This document shows, in pieces, positions 35,272 to 48,800 of a stretch of DNA of 64,000 bases. Both the position numbers and the translations under genes were made by a program. Positions within the stretch are counted from its first letter, which is position 1, and every line of letters begins with the position of its first letter. The notes beneath the pieces are model-generated. The model was not told the origin of the DNA and ran no database searches. It saw only the letters and a program-made list of their open reading frames with translations. Source of the DNA: Saururus chinensis (Eukaryota > Streptophyta > Magnoliopsida > Piperales > Saururaceae); assembly GCA_035235625.1 (NCBI GenBank), contig CP141141.1, positions 20,395,968 to 20,459,967 of the forward strand, written 5' to 3'.

Positions 35272-36677
35272 TGATAAGTATGAAATATATATCTATTTTA
35301 TATGTCTTTTTACCTTACTTGCTAGTATAGATTAGGTTAATTTAGAGTTAGTTATAATTTATTTATATTAAGATAGATATTAATATTTTAGTTTAATTAT
35401 TAATTAATTTTGGAGTTATTAGTAGGTTAGGCATGTATTTGAATCAAGTTGAGATTTTAATTATATTGTACATGTCTAAAATGCAAATTTTTTACGTTTT
35501 GTAGGTAAGGTGCACTTATCGAGGTATTTGGACGATGTTTGGAATAATTCAAAACACTCTTAACATGCTTTAAAATGATTTGGACAACTTTTCGGAGTTA
35601 CAATCAAGTTGGAAACTAATATGGACATAAAATAAAGAGCTTAATGAACAAAGTAGAAAATTGGATAGGAATATAGACTGTCCAATGAGCAGACTTAGCT
35701 TCCTGAACAGAAACTGAACACAAAAATGAATAGAACTGTCCAAATTGCAAAAATAGTATAGCCATTCGAACGGGTATGCAAGTCGTTCGAACGGGATAAC
35801 GTGCAATTTCCTATTTTGAGTCAATTTTGAGTCATTTTCATATTAGACTTCCTCCTATGATTCTTATGCCTTTATAAAGCCATATTTAGCTCAAAATTAA
35901 AGGATTCTAATAGATTTTCTAAAGAGAAAAAGAGAGAAGAAGATGGAAGATTATTCAAAGTTTTCAATGGAGATTCAAGAGCTTTCTTCTACAATGGAAG
36001 GCTAGATTTTTCGTTTACTTAGCAGTTGATGAAACTATAGATGAGTTTCAGTTTCTTTTTATTTTTAATTTAGATCTCAGTTGTAAATAATGACAATTGT
36101 GTGATAAGGATTTCCTTTTTAATGGAAGAGTTTTTTATGTTTATTCAAATCTATGTTGATTTATTGTCTTGTAGATGATAGATTAATGTGATTTTGATAT
36201 TTACATCGATTCTAATTTCTATAATTTAGATGAGATGGTCATGAAATAATTTTAACATTCATATAATTAATGCACTGGATGAGTCATACTAAGATTAGAT
36301 GAATCATGCCTATAGTTTAAATTATTGTAGATGATTCGTGTTATTGTCAAAGATAGTTCATGTCATGGATTTAATTAATGATTCTTTCTGAAGTAATTCT
36401 AGCTTGTAGCTGAGAATATTTATTCATATTCACACTAGATTCAGATTAAAGGTTAAGAAATTATTATGGTTCTATAGTGGATTAGATTTTCTAAGTAAAT
36501 TCCATCATATTGATAAATTCCTTTAATTTAGTTAATTACTTTCTTTGCTTAATTAAAGTTTATGTTCTTTTAGTTTTTAATAAACAAAATTCTTCTCTTA
36601 GATTTAGTAATAATTCATCCGTTCCTGAGGTTCGACAACCCTTAAATACTTATCTTAGTATAATTACCTTGTACATT
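35272..36677 (+). mobile_element. Truncated LTR copy of the 5790-6948 family
   Basis: It starts TGATAAGTATGAAAT and runs parallel to 5790-6920: shared phrases include TATAAAGCCATATTTAGC, GAGATTCAAGAGCTTTCTTC, GTTCGACAACCCTTAAATACTTATC and AATTACCTTGTACA. The last roughly 25 bp of the LTR and part of the host integrase are missing, so a deletion removed the right junction. The core motif CGTTCGAACG appears near 35765-35796. Confidence 0.8.
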
Positions 36678-37622
36678 AAAGAGATTGTTCGACTCCATGG
36701 TGTACTAGTATCCATTGTCTCATATTGGGATCCACGTTTTAACTCCATGTTTTGGCAAAATGTTTAGAAAGCTTTGGGAACAACAACTCTAGTTCAGCTT
36801 ACCACATACAAGTAGATGGTCAGTCATAAATGAGTATTCAGACCTTGAAGACATGTTTTGAAGGTTAGTACACTAGAGTGGAAGGGTAATTGAGATATTC
36901 ATCTACCTTTAGTAGAGTTCTCTTATAATAATAGCTAACAATCTATCATTCATATGGCACCATTTGATGCACTCTATGGGCGAACATGCAAATCACCATT
37001 GTGCTGAACTAAAGTGGGAGAACATTGCTTAACATGACCAATCATCATATAAAAGTCAATAGAGAGAAGGACTAGTTCATTCAAGACCATCTTCATACTG
37101 CCCAAAGCAAACAAAAAAGTTATGCAAACATGCAACTAGGGAACTAGAATTTGATGTTGGAGATCAAGTACTCCTAAAGACATCACTGATTAATGGAGTA
37201 ATGTGATTCACCAAGAAGCGCAAGTTATCTCCAAGATTCATCGGACTATTTGAAATATTGGAATGAGTTGGTGCAATGACCTACAAAAATTCACTACCAC
37301 CAAAATTAGTAGATATTTAGAATATTTTTCATGTATCAATGATGAGGAAGTATGAACCCGACCCCTACTACATCATCGATTTTGAACCATTAGACATTCG
37401 TAGCAATTTGACCTAAATTGAAGCATGTACATGCATTCTTGATCGGAACAAATAAATTTTAAGGACATTGACTATATTGTGCATCCAACTTCTTTGGAAA
37501 AACCATAACACTTAGGAAGGTACATGGGAGTGAGAGGATAAAGTTTATGCAAAGAACCTGCAACTCTTCGAAGAGGAGAGTAGATGAATTTCGAGGACAA
37601 AATCCTTATAAGGTGGGTAGGA
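36678..37622 (+). pseudogene. Gypsy integrase core and C-terminal region (decayed)
   Basis: It resumes with KEIVRLHGVLVSIVSYWDPRF (36680-36742), then ALGTTTLVQLT, VEFSYNNS, MAPFDALYGRTCKSP and, near the end, FEDKILIRWVG. Stops occur every 20-30 codons. It closes with AGGTGGGTAGGATG, a purine-rich end directly before the LTR start. Confidence 0.85.
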
Positions 37623-38900
37623 TGTGAGACCCTACAAATTTTTCTCATTTTATTTCCTTTAATTTGATCCTGGTTTGCTAAATTAGGAAAGTTTGGTGTT
37701 GGTGGCACACATGAGTAGACCACACTTGCAAGTCATGCTTGAGCCCTATGTACTCTCTCTCCTCTTCCCATACTTATTTTCCACTTTCAAATTCATTTTT
37801 ATTTGGAAAATTAGTAATTGTAAACTTTCCTAATTTGAACCTCATGAGAACTTAAGGAAAGTGATAAGTTTGGAAAGGGGAACCCACTTTCCCTCTCTCA
37901 AAACTACCACTAAATTTCTCTTGTTACTTTGTGTTCCATTCTCTCTCTCTCTACTTAATTTGGTCATGGGCAATACTCTTGTATCCTTTAAAATTGAATG
38001 GGCCTAATGTCCGCCCCCCCCCCCCCCCCCCCCCAAATATAAACCTATGACCTGCCCCTCTCTCTCTCACATGGCATTGGGCTACATGGCTCTCCCTTAG
38101 GTGTCATGCTACTCCCTCTCTCCTCTCTCAAGGTAGGTCAGCCCATCCGTCCATCCCAATCTTCTTTCTTTCTTCATCCTCTTGCGAATTTCAATTCAAA
38201 TCTTCTTTTAATTTTGGTCAAACACTAGATCCAAGATCTTTTATTTTCTTCATTTTTATTCCAAGACCAAACTAGGGTTTTCTTCTTAGGGTTATGGAAT
38301 CCTCAATATGAGAGGAACTCCATTCTTAAATTCATATTAATTGGGTTAATTAATAGTTAGGGTTTTCATGATCTTGTTTAGGTGATTATTTTGTGGAAAG
38401 TGTAGCCATTGGAATTTCTTGTCAAGAGTAGTTCTCAAAGAAAAACCTTTTCCCATATGTTTTTTCACATATATTTTTGGGAAGCAAAATAAAAACAGTT
38501 TATTTGTTGCTTTTGTTTTAATTTAGTCTTTGTGTTTTCAAACACATAGCATGAATACTATAAATAACACTATTGACTAATAAAGTTTTTCATATAGTGG
38601 GTCACATATGTTATGCATAGTGTTAAATATCTTAAGCCAAGAAGATTAGTTATAAATCATTTGAGTAAAACTTTAAGTTTCATGTTAGTACTATATGCAT
38701 TGTTGGTTTACTGATTGACTTAATACTCACTTTGAGAATTCAAAACCATCTACTAAGTTAAATATATAATAATATTGATTTACTTCTATAATTTGATGCT
38801 ATGAAGTAGTATAAAGTAGTTGGGCAGTTTGGATTCTTTTACAAATGGAATGAGATATGATATGTTTATGTTTCTTTTTGGAATACCTTATGTAAACATT
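37623..38900 (+). mobile_element. 3' LTR of the plus-strand gypsy element (end approximate)
   Basis: The start TGTGAGACCCTACAAATTTTTC follows the pol tail and purine tract. AT-rich LTR sequence follows, with CT-rich phrases near 37740 and 37930-38110. The right end was not found: by 38905 a different block (GATGATGACGGAAAGGG...) begins. The C tract at 38014-38034 lies inside. Confidence 0.65.
38014..38034. repeat. Poly-C run of 21 bases
   Basis: Twenty-one consecutive C on the plus strand inside the LTR. A shorter run of ten C occurs at 58638-58647. Runs like this are prone to sequencing or assembly length error. Confidence 0.95.
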
Positions 38901-38904
38901 TTCA

Positions 38905-39792
38905 AGATAGTTCACTGAATGATGACGGAAAGGGCTGCCTACATGAGTCATCTTTTGTTAATGTGAAAACTATCATCCCCTTGTCACTAGAAAAAGACAA
39001 ATAATTGAAAAAAATAAAAAATGTGAGGTCATGAGAACTAAGAAAAAGCCAATGATAGCCCAATTAACATTTCAAAAAAAGCCAAATATTGTAAAAGGCA
39101 AAAGGGCAAAGTAGAAAAGAAATAGAATTATTGTATTGACTATTTGATACTCCTAATTCATTCTAATTTGATGCAAATCAATGACTATACAGTGTGCAAC
39201 CATGGGCCCCAGTTTCTCGATGGACTGATTTGCCAAGTAGTTGATGAGAATAATTATTTTTCATATTATTATCCATGGACATCCTAGTTGTTTTTTTGAA
39301 AAATCATGGTATAGTTTTTGGCTTGACGTAAAACACTTTGGCATATCTCACTGCTATGAGTTTTGATGCTTGAAATTTTGATTCGTTAGTCGAGTGGTTG
39401 ATAAGATTGTGATATGCTTAATGACCAACACATATTGTGTGGACTAGAAATTTAGATGTTGTGTTCATTCATGATAATGCTAAATGAGATCAACACATAT
39501 TGGTCTTAAACAATTCTTAACTTTCCATGATTTTTAATTTTAATTGTGGTTTCAAAGTGATTGAAAATTTACTCTTATGGTTTGTCTTCTTATTCCCTTC
39601 ATATCACCTTTGTCTGTTCATGACAAAAAGGGAGAGATAACAAATATAAAGCTTGAAAAAGAAGACTTGTATTAAGTGTGATAAGAAAACTTTAGATGGG
39701 TTGACTTGATTAATCTTTTACTTAACCTAAATATTTAAATTTTGTATTTACTTATTTCTTGGGTCAATATTTTCTAGGTATGTTTGTATTTG
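38905..39792 (+). mobile_element. SIRE-like copia 3' internal region with hairpin block
   Basis: It starts with a copy of the recurring block (GATGATGACGGAAAGGGCTGCC ... ACTATCATCCCC) and then an AACTAAGAAAAAGCCAATG phrase, both shared with 901-1045. Near 39615-39640 it has TTCATGACAAAAAGGGAGAG, the kind of purine-rich text found before the 3' LTR of SIRE-type elements. It continues beyond the Athila solo LTR at 41367-41547. Confidence 0.6.
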
Positions 39793-39797
39793 GTGAT

Positions 39798-41361
39798 TGT
39801 TGTTACGTCTGAACCAAGACTATGAAGTAGTCAAATTTAGAATTTTTTACTTGGTAATTGTAGAAGACAAGGTCGATCCAGAGGGAAAGCCTTGTGCAAC
39901 AAAGAAAAGGATTACGAAAAAATAGAGGAAAAAAATTAAGAGAGAAAGAGTAGAAGAGTAAAAAAATTAATAAGAGAAAATACTAAGGCATTGAGGGTCA
40001 TTGTAACATCTAGTGATGTTCGTCATGTGTCACATTATCTCAGTTAGAATCAAATGAATATTCTATCTAACCGGAAGATATGAACATTAAAAGCAAAAAT
40101 AAAGATAAGAAATACTTTGGATAGATGAAGAATAAAAAGAATTATTTCTTTAAGAGTTCTGTGTATCAAAACCACAAAAGATCAAGAAGGAGAGGCTTCA
40201 AGCATCTTATGTGTCAAAATCACAAAGAAATAAGATACATAATATTAAATAAATATCTCAGTTAGAATCAAATGAATATTCTATCTAACCGGAAGATATG
40301 AACATTAAAAGCAAAAATAAAGATAAGAAATACTTTGGATAGATGAAGAATAAAAAGAATTATTTCTTTAAGAGTTCTGTATATCAAAACCACAAAAGAT
40401 CAAGAAGGAGAGGCTTCAAGCATCTTATGTGTCAAAATCACAAAGAAATAAGATAAATAATATTAAATAAATATCACTTCAAATAACCAATACTTACTTG
40501 AAACCATTGATGAAATATGAATAAAACTCTATTAGATTGTTACAAATCACCTCTAGCCTTAGCTAGAGAGCTATTACAATAAAACTAAAAACAAAAGTAC
40601 AAAAGAAGAGAACAAAAATAGATGAAGAGAGTTCCAAAGAGGAGGGGATGATGTATCTACCACGTCCACCCCTCTATTTATTGGAGTAGAAGCAGTTGCT
40701 TCAAAGGGGAAGGTCCAATCATATCCCTTGATTAAATCCTGATTTATTGCTTGATTGATTACTTCTTTAGTCTTCCTTTAGTTATCCAATCAGCCTCATT
40801 ATCTTTCCTTATATGTATCAATCACAACCAATGAAAAAATGCTCCATGTGTTGGCCTCGAGTTAATTGACTAGCTATCCCTTTACATATCCGATTTAACC
40901 CATATATCTTCATAATTATGAATTGCTTCCTGAAATAATGATTGTAGCCACGGAAGTCTTCTTTGTAATTCCACCAAAATCATATCAATCTGAATTTTAC
41001 GTAGATATATATGACCAAAATACTAAGGATATGTCAATCTATCCAAATTAGTTTCTTCCCGAATTTGGTTCTCTTGATGCAAATCTGAAATCTAATGGGT
41101 CCACAAGGTTGTGCTCGACCATTCAATGCATTCTTAGATCATTAGGAACCCATTCTTGACTCTTGAATAACTTTAAGAAGTTGGGCTTCACTTCCTCTCC
41201 CACTTGGATCATATTGAAGCCCATTTTAACATGTAAACACAACGGAGGCCCAACTCACCTATTCAAAATATAAATGACCCAAACAAGTAGTGAATTAACA
41301 CAAAATAAGATTGTAATTCAAGATTTTAAAGCATCTCATTGAATATTATTTCAGTGCATCA
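39798..41361 (+). mobile_element. Athila-family solo LTR, 1564 bp, target-site duplication GTGAT
   Basis: It starts TGTTGTTACGTCTGAACC, ends TTTCAGTGCATCA, and is flanked by GTGAT on both sides (39793-39797 and 41362-41366). It is homologous in reverse to 17257-18653 and to the LTR fragment beside the tRNA-Asp primer site. The larger size comes mainly from a 218-bp tandem duplication (40041-40476). Confidence 0.94.
40041..40476 (+). repeat. 218-bp tandem duplication inside the Athila-family LTR
   Basis: A unit starting CAGTTAGAATCAAATGAAT at 40041 repeats at 40259. The two copies differ at only a few positions (for example GTGTATC against ATATATC, and GATACATAA against GATAAATAA). The homologous LTR at 17257-18653 has one unit, so the duplication arose in this copy or its recent lineage. 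Confidence 0.92.
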
Positions 41362-41366
41362 GTGAT

Positions 41367-41547
41367 GTGTAGGATAATTACAAGTTGAAGACCACACCAC
41401 ATTAGGATTTGTATTTCATAGCTTAAGAAGGAGTCATTAATAAGTTGGATAATCAATCTAAATCTTATTATGCACTATAGAGTTGTAATTTTCTTTTTTA
41501 GATTGACAAGTTTAGTATTTTGTCATGAAATAGCTAATGAAGGAGAT
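41367..41547 (+). mobile_element. SIRE-like internal end and polypurine tract
   Basis: It continues the internal region interrupted by the solo LTR. It ends with TTTTGTCATGAAATAGC...AAGGAGATTG immediately before an LTR start, matching the usual copia 3' end in which a purine tract precedes TGT. Confidence 0.65.
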
Positions 41548-42760
41548 TGTAAGAACATATGTATCATATATCATGTATTGGCTTATTTATGTGATCAAAA
41601 CAACGTCACATGTATTTTATTTTGAATCAAAATATGTCTGAAGATTAGATTCAAAAAATGAAGCTAGAAGAAGACTCAAATTTGTGTTTTGATAGGTAAA
41701 AATATGCACACACATCACACTCACACACTTTTGGGGGTATTGATTAGTGTAATTGAGTGATAGAGACTTTTTGAATGAAAATTCATATATTTGTTCAAAG
41801 TGATCGATCGGCCTTGAGTGCAATGCATAAGGTTCTATGACATCATAAATAAACTATCGCCTATTGGATCGATTGATCAATCAGTGAATGTTTGTTCAAA
41901 ATTTCAACCAAGAGGTAGAACGATCGATCGCTTGGGATAACAATCAATTGCTTGGGAGAATGATTGATCGCTTGGAATGTCCAAGTTGGACATAACAAGA
42001 AAATGTTTAATCATTTCAACCTACAATTTCTTAAATTAGTTCATTCTAGTTTGACTTAGATATCTAGTTGAACTAAATATCCTTATTAGACATGGGGGCT
42101 CTATATAAGTGGTTTATAACATGAGAGAAGAGGAGAGGAAGACTTAGAAAACAAGGGTGAAACTTCTCTATTGGTATTTAAAGAGTAATTCTTCTTGATC
42201 ATGAGTTTTGTCTACCATTATTAAAAGAGTGACAAAAACACTTGAAGTGGAAAGTTGTTTCATGAAGATTGTTGCTGATAAGATCAAGTGAAAGGAGATT
42301 CATGCTAAGGGAGAAGACAAGAAGATCTAGATCTGTCAAAAGTACAACGAAGCACAAAGATCAAGCTGATGCCTATCAACAACTAAGGAGTTGTTGATTC
42401 AGAGTTTAGAGTGTTGTGTATAACCAACCGATTGAAGAACAAAGAGGATTCCTTTGTCTTTGGAAACTGATAGCAATGTAATCTCTAGTTTACATAGTAC
42501 ATAGTTGATCTGGACATAGTGTCTCATAATTTTTCCCTTAAAAGAGTTTCCACATAAAAAATTCGTGTATGTCCTTTTGGTGATTGATTTACATATTTTC
42601 ATTGGAACACATAGGAATTTTACGCACTAGCTTAAGCAAAATCGAATTTTGATATTTGTTTAAAGTGGTGGATATATCTTGTAGTTTGAATACGAGTTAG
42701 AAGCAATTTGTCCTTTTTAGTTTGTTTTGCCACGCTTTTCTATACAAACCAACAAAAGTA
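41548..42760 (+). mobile_element. 3' LTR of a SIRE-like copia element
   Basis: It starts TGTAAGAACATATGTATC and ends about ...TACAAACCAACA. The minus-strand LTR at about 53.3-54.86 kb starts similarly (GAAAGAACATATGTGTTATAT). It has GATCGATCG motifs at 41805 and 41931, tandem relatives of that motif to 41980, and a CTATATAAGTGG promoter box near 42102. The end is approximate. Confidence 0.65.
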
Positions 42761-42884
42761 TGAATTTTGATTCCTTATTTTTCTTATGGTTAGATATACA
42801 TGTTATGAGCATGTTGCAAAAATTTTAAGTCATTTTGAGCAGTGTAAGTCCATGGCATAGTCGTGTTTGTAAGTTTCATTTACT

Positions 42885-43640
42885 TCAAAATTTCTATTCA
42901 AATAAATTGTCTTTGTAAAGATGATGGGGATGGGCTACCTATTTAAGTTGGCCTAAGCTAGTGTGAAGCTCCCATCCTCTTGACATCAAGAAAAATTAAT
43001 GAAAATAAAGAAAAAAATGAGAAAAATAAAAAATATAATTGTTGCAAGTTGAGGGGATTCATAAAAACCCAAGCCATAGAAAAATAATTTAAGGAAAAAT
43101 ATCATAACTCAGAAAAAGGCAAGGCATACTCATTTTTGAGCTTTTAACTTTTTTATCTTTTTTAGAAGAAAATGTACATAGATTCTAGCTAAAGTGAGTA
43201 AACAAATAAGAACTTTTTCTTTACTAGGGTCTTAATAAATTTATCTCAGTTGAATAAGAGTGATCTTGCAAAATTCATGATTAAAAGATAGACGAGTTAA
43301 AATATTGGTGGTTTCTTCTCAAATTAATAAAATAGAATTAAAGTGTCAAAATGAAAAAATGAAAATTGACAATTACGTACCAATGAAGTTGACTAATCTA
43401 AGCCAAGGTATGAATCAACAAAATCTATGGATGCAATTAGTTTAATGAAATTCGTTAAAAAGGGCTCAACATTGCTTGTTTAGATTTTTATTCTTATTTG
43501 GAGTTGTTGATCTCAAATCTATGTGCTTTCAAAGGAATTCAATGTTTTTAAGTATTAAAATTTATCATGATTTATTATTCAAATGTTTTAAATGAATTTG
43601 ATTGAACAAAGAGTTTTAAAGCACATTTGTCAGAAAGAGC
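42885..43640 (+). mobile_element. SIRE-like debris with a third hairpin block
   Basis: Starts with GATGATGGGGATGGGCTACC...AGCTCCCATCC, the same block as at 901 and 38918. It is followed by A-rich sequence and an unassigned AT-rich tail without coding sequence. Confidence 0.5.
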
Positions 43641-43699
43641 CAACAAAAATTTCATTTCTAGGAACATTATACTGCAAATCATCTAAAGTACAACAATTA

Positions 43700-45450
43700 A
43701 GAATGCATCAGCAATCTTTTCAAATGTAACATGACTCTCACTTAGAAATCTCCAATTTTATAAGTGTAAGTCAAACGTTCTCTATGATATGGTTGCCAAG
43801 TCTAGGAATACAGTCTTGTCTCACTAGACTACAAACTACCTACATTTGGACTTCAGGTATTCTGAAGTTTGTCCACCTCATCCACGCTATGAAGCTAAGG
43901 CCCACAGGGGCATACCTAAAGTCTGCCCACCCCATCCACACTATGAGGCTAAGGTGCACAAGAGCACATGGGCCTAAGTGGTAGGAATTCCTACTTCCAT
44001 GATCATCGAAACCTCATATATTGTGCTACGCGAGACCAGACATCTTTTAATGCTCTATTCAAACAAGACTCCCAAACCAAGGAAGAGGTTCTACATAAAT
44101 CCCGTTCTTAGAGAACCAGAAGACCTTGGTCATTTTTCATACTAAACCCTTCTGTCTATATAACTAAAGACTCACTTTAGGAGCTAAGGCAGTGAGGGTT
44201 CCTTCGACCTCAGATGTTGAATGACATCAGTCTTCGGGTGCAATCCAATACAAGGATATTCACACATAAATGTACATTCACCCAAATCATAATTCATTAC
44301 ATAACCACTTTAATTATAATTCTAGCATCAGGTAACATGTTATTACTTCTTATGATAATAGCCAAAAAATCATAACAATTTCTACTAAAAATACCCAAAA
44401 GTGATTTACTATCGGTGGACTCACGACATGTTGACTAAGTCACCGATGACCATTGGTAACTCATCGATGCATCGAACCCCCTTGCCGACATTGGAATGAA
44501 TAGGAGAAACACTCTCATTGACTTCACTGTTGGTGACTCACCGGTAAGACACCAATGTACCATCGGTCAACCATACTATTCTATCTTCTTCTTCCCTCAT
44601 CGATAGCATCATCAACAGATTGATGATTGCGTCGATGAACGAAAAAGTTGCAAAATCTTATATGAACGTCAAAATAACTTTCTGAAATGAAATCTAATCA
44701 TGTAGACGCTTTGAATCTATCATCAATTATCCAATGAAAAGAATAAAAGGATGTTCTTCAACTTAACACAAGATATCCATACAAGATTTATAATCATCAT
44801 GAACAACAAAGCATATTCAATAATGAACCAATCAAAATTGAAAGCATATACTACTCTATCAATGTCCATCAACATGAATTTTTTATTCTAGCATTATAGT
44901 TTAAGGTTAGCAGTCCGACCTCTGATCAAACAATGAAGAGATCTCCGCAAATTCAGTTTCTACTTCCTTTGACTCGCCATAACTCACTGATCTCCCCCAA
45001 AGTTGAAGAGTCCATACCCTTTGGGTCAAAGATTCATCAAAGGTATTTATAAGGAAGTCTAGAAACCAAATTTTGGTGCATGACCTACTCCAAAAACCCT
45101 CTAAAATTGCTTCAATTGCAGTTTTGCAATCTTCGGTAGGTTGGTTCCCACGTCGAACAGAGCCGACTAAAGAAATATGGCTTCATTGCCGAGTCTGTTG
45201 ACTTGTTGATCTCATCGACAGAGGATTATTGTTTCATCGGTAGGTTCATCAACACAACGAACCACACCGACAATGAAAATAATGTTTCTCTAGCGAGTTC
45301 ATTGATGTGTCAATGACTCACCGATGGGATTCTGACTTTCAAAATAAATAATAATTTTCTTATGCTCTTACTTATCATTATTACTACTTTCTTAGGTAAT
45401 TAACTCTATGATATTATAATTTAAAAGCTTCAAAAATTACTAGTGTCACA
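43700..45450 (-). mobile_element. 3' LTR of a minus-strand gypsy element (far end approximate)
   Basis: On the minus strand the LTR starts TGTGACACTAGTAATTTTTG at 45450, right after a purine tract. It contains two 58-bp tandem units at about 43857-43972 (CCAC.CCATCCAC.CTATGA.GCTAAGG), and many short repeats built on ACCGATG/CATCGGT at 44410-44640 and 45165-45325. No reading frames. Confidence 0.65.
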
Positions 45451-45842
45451 TCCTTCCCTCCTTGAAAGAAACTTTGTCCTCAACATTTGGGCACTTACTA
45501 GTGAATAGGTGAGGGTAAGCCTTTTTAAATTCAACTTCTGATTCCCAAGTCATCTCTTCTAGAGCTTGACTCCTTCAAAGTACATTAACCATAGGTATCT
45601 CTTTATTTATTAAGGTCCTTATCTTTTTATCTAAAATCATAATTGGTTTTTCTTCATAAGTCAAGTAAGGCTATAACTCTACACTAGTTACATCAATCAC
45701 ATCAGAAGGGTAAAAAATGTACTTCCTTAACATAGACACATAGAAGACATTGTGAACTTAAGATAAACTTGGTGGTAGAGAAAGTCTATAAGTTGTAGGC
45801 CCAATTCTTTGTAGAATTTCAAATGAACCTACATACTAAGGA
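45451..45842 (-). pseudogene. Gypsy integrase C-terminal end and polypurine tract
   Basis: In broken frames the minus strand encodes the region after the integrase core: VHNVFYVSMLRKYIF-like text, then a TWESE-like chromodomain/tail segment near 45545, then GAGGGAAGGA at 45451-45462 as polypurine tract. It is the continuation of the pol at 48973-50700, separated by the 3.1-kb solo LTR. Confidence 0.75.
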
Positions 45843-45847
45843 CTTTA

Positions 45848-48800
45848 TGTAAGAACTCTTATCTTGAACCGGTTTACTTTCATTTTTATTTATTATTAAA
45901 TTGTCATTATGTGGTTTAAGCCATGTCTCATCGGTTTTGATGATTTTCAAAAACTTAAAGTAGTTACCAAAGGATTTAAACAAAATTATCTTAATATTTA
46001 TGAGTTTTAAGTGAATTTAAGTCATTTGTGAATTTTTTGAAATTTTTTGGAGTTTTCTCAAATTTTTCCAAAAATTAGGGTTTTGCCCACAACCAAAATT
46101 GAGATTTTTAACCCAAAACATCCCTAACATTAAACTAAGACATTAGAAAATTATTTCATAATTTTTTAAATCTTAATTAGGGTTTAAATAGCCAAATTAC
46201 CCATATTTAGTTATGAATTCTATTTGTACCTCCATATTTGATTAGGTCTAACCTCTTCCTTACTATGTAAGGAAAGAGGCTGCCTCTTTCCCATTTGGGA
46301 AAGGGCTGAGCCTGCGATCAAGAGGTATAATCCCCCTCTTTGCCTAAAAATGAAGGAGATTAAGGTTTAATTTTCTTAATTTTTCTTTAATCCATTAGGG
46401 ATTTGCCAAAATCTTTCAAATTTCTTCATTTGCTTTGAATCAATCTCGATTTTCACTCAAAAACTACTGATTTGGGTTTCTATTTCAAAACATAATATTT
46501 GAAATTTTATTTTTGGATCTCTAGAACTCTAGATCTACTTGTTTTTGAAGGTTTTTAGTGTTCCAAAATCGGATTTGAGAAGTATTAATGAAAATCATGT
46601 TTTTGGGTAGGTTTTGGAGGAGATTAAGGAGCTATTCCGACCCAAAGAGTGGTGAAAGGTAATGGGTTTAAGCCTCAATCTTGTTGTGTTTCAAATCTTT
46701 ATTTTTGATGTGTTTTCTTCAATGTTTCCATGTTTAGTGCTCTAACGGTAGATTAGTAAAAACTTATTCTTTTGTATTAATTTCTTAGGGCTTTGATTGA
46801 AAATGAATAGATTTAGCATTCTGGAAGTTTTAATTAGATTTTTATAAAGTTTAGAGCTTTGATTGGAGGTTTTAAGTTCGATTGATGGAGTCTCGATTTG
46901 GTTTTCAAAATGGAGAAGACGAACTAGACCTGCCATTATGGGCAAGCCGATCAATCGGCAGTACAGCAGATTTGGGTCATTTTAATTCATTTGTTTATTT
47001 TTATCTTTCTACTCTCAAATATTATTTCTCATGTTCATGTGGGATGATTTGAGTTAGAATAAGCTACTGGAAGGATATGATAGTGATGTTAGAATGTATG
47101 AAGAATAATTGGCTATTATGCGGAATTACATGATGTTAGTTAAACATGTTAGATTTGTTAACTTGAATCCATGATTTAAATGATGGTTTCCGTTGGTTTT
47201 CACTCACAATTCCAATTTGGATCCATGATTAGATGTTAGAAAAAGCATGTGTATAGTACCTTGTGAGCTATTGTCAAAGCATGGTCATATGCTTAGAAAT
47301 GTATGTTGTATTTTAAACACACACATGCGAGGGAATTAATTATGAAACCATGGTTGTTTATGACTCGAATATGATGCATGTGGGGACTGGTGGGAGCACA
47401 TTCCATGTGTAGGAATTAACATAGAGATTGATCACGTATGTATCATGTTGCATGCATCATGAAACGGATTTCAAGAATGAGATTTTACCAATGTTTAGTT
47501 GTGGTTGATCGATTGGATGTAATGATGTGAGATTGCGTGCCGGATTAGTCGATCGTTGGCTTAGTTGGAACTTGGCTAGTCCGATAAGACATGATTTCGA
47601 TTTGAGTTCCTATGTGGAACATGAATACTCCCCGGGTTGAGTCGATCTAAATTGAGTTGAGATAAATGGGGACAAGTTGTGTACTTGTCTTGTGGTTGTG
47701 ATTTCTTGAGATAGTCATCTGGACCCTAAGAATCCAGAGTGGTATGCCTTTGTGTACCGACTACTACATGTTCTAGGTTTCCTATGTAGAACACACCTGC
47801 TCTAGGTTCTCTATGTGAGATTCAGACCTTCCTCGGCCAGGATTTGTCAAGGGAGAGCAGACTTAGGGGTTGACTACCCTGAACACTTTATCATTTCCTG
47901 TGTGGGAACCGGACTATGTCTAGCCTGTGTGGCTTGATTGTATTCTCTCCATAATTGAGACATTCACCATTTGTTGATGATGCATGTGTATGAGATAATA
48001 TTATGCCCGTGTTACACAGGTTGTGTCGGGAGAAATTGAGATTATGTAACACATGTGAATATGATTTATTATACATGATTTAATATCGTGTGATTGAAAC
48101 TCTTATCATGTAGGGTGAATGTCTATAGATGAATTATATGAATATGCATTATATGAGTACGTGTTGTGTACACGTGTTATGCAGGTTGAATGTTATGAAG
48201 GAGAATGACTTGATATGCATGATTGTGAATGTAATGGTGTGAGAATCACTAGTTATGTAGGATGGATGTTAGGTCATATCATGATCATTTATGCCCTGAT
48301 TTTGAGATATGTGTTATATGCATGATAGATCTTTTACTTATGGATAAGTAGGGGCTTAATAAGGGGATGATCAGAAATGGGGTATACCATGTCATTTATG
48401 GATATGAATTGCTATGTTGTTGCGCTGTGATGATTTTTTCTGATTAAAGTTATCATTTTCAAACCATTACTAAGTTTCACACTCACCCCTCTTTCTGTGA
48501 TTTGTTTTGGGGCTGCACGGTGCGACGTGCAAACGAACAGGACTCCCTTTAAGAGGGACGGTATGGGTACGCGTGGGATTAGCCTTGGTTGCATCCATAT
48601 GATATTCTATTTTTTTTATTTTCTTGTTTTTTATACTAGAGAACATGATGTGGTGGATTATGTATTATGTTCGCATTTATCTGTTGTTCTTAGATTTGTC
48701 TGAACTTTTCTTATTTCAAACCATGTGTAGGCTCTGGAGACTATTATGTGGGTTGGTGTAAGAATTATGATAGTTTTATTTTACTCTTTGTTATCCTTAT

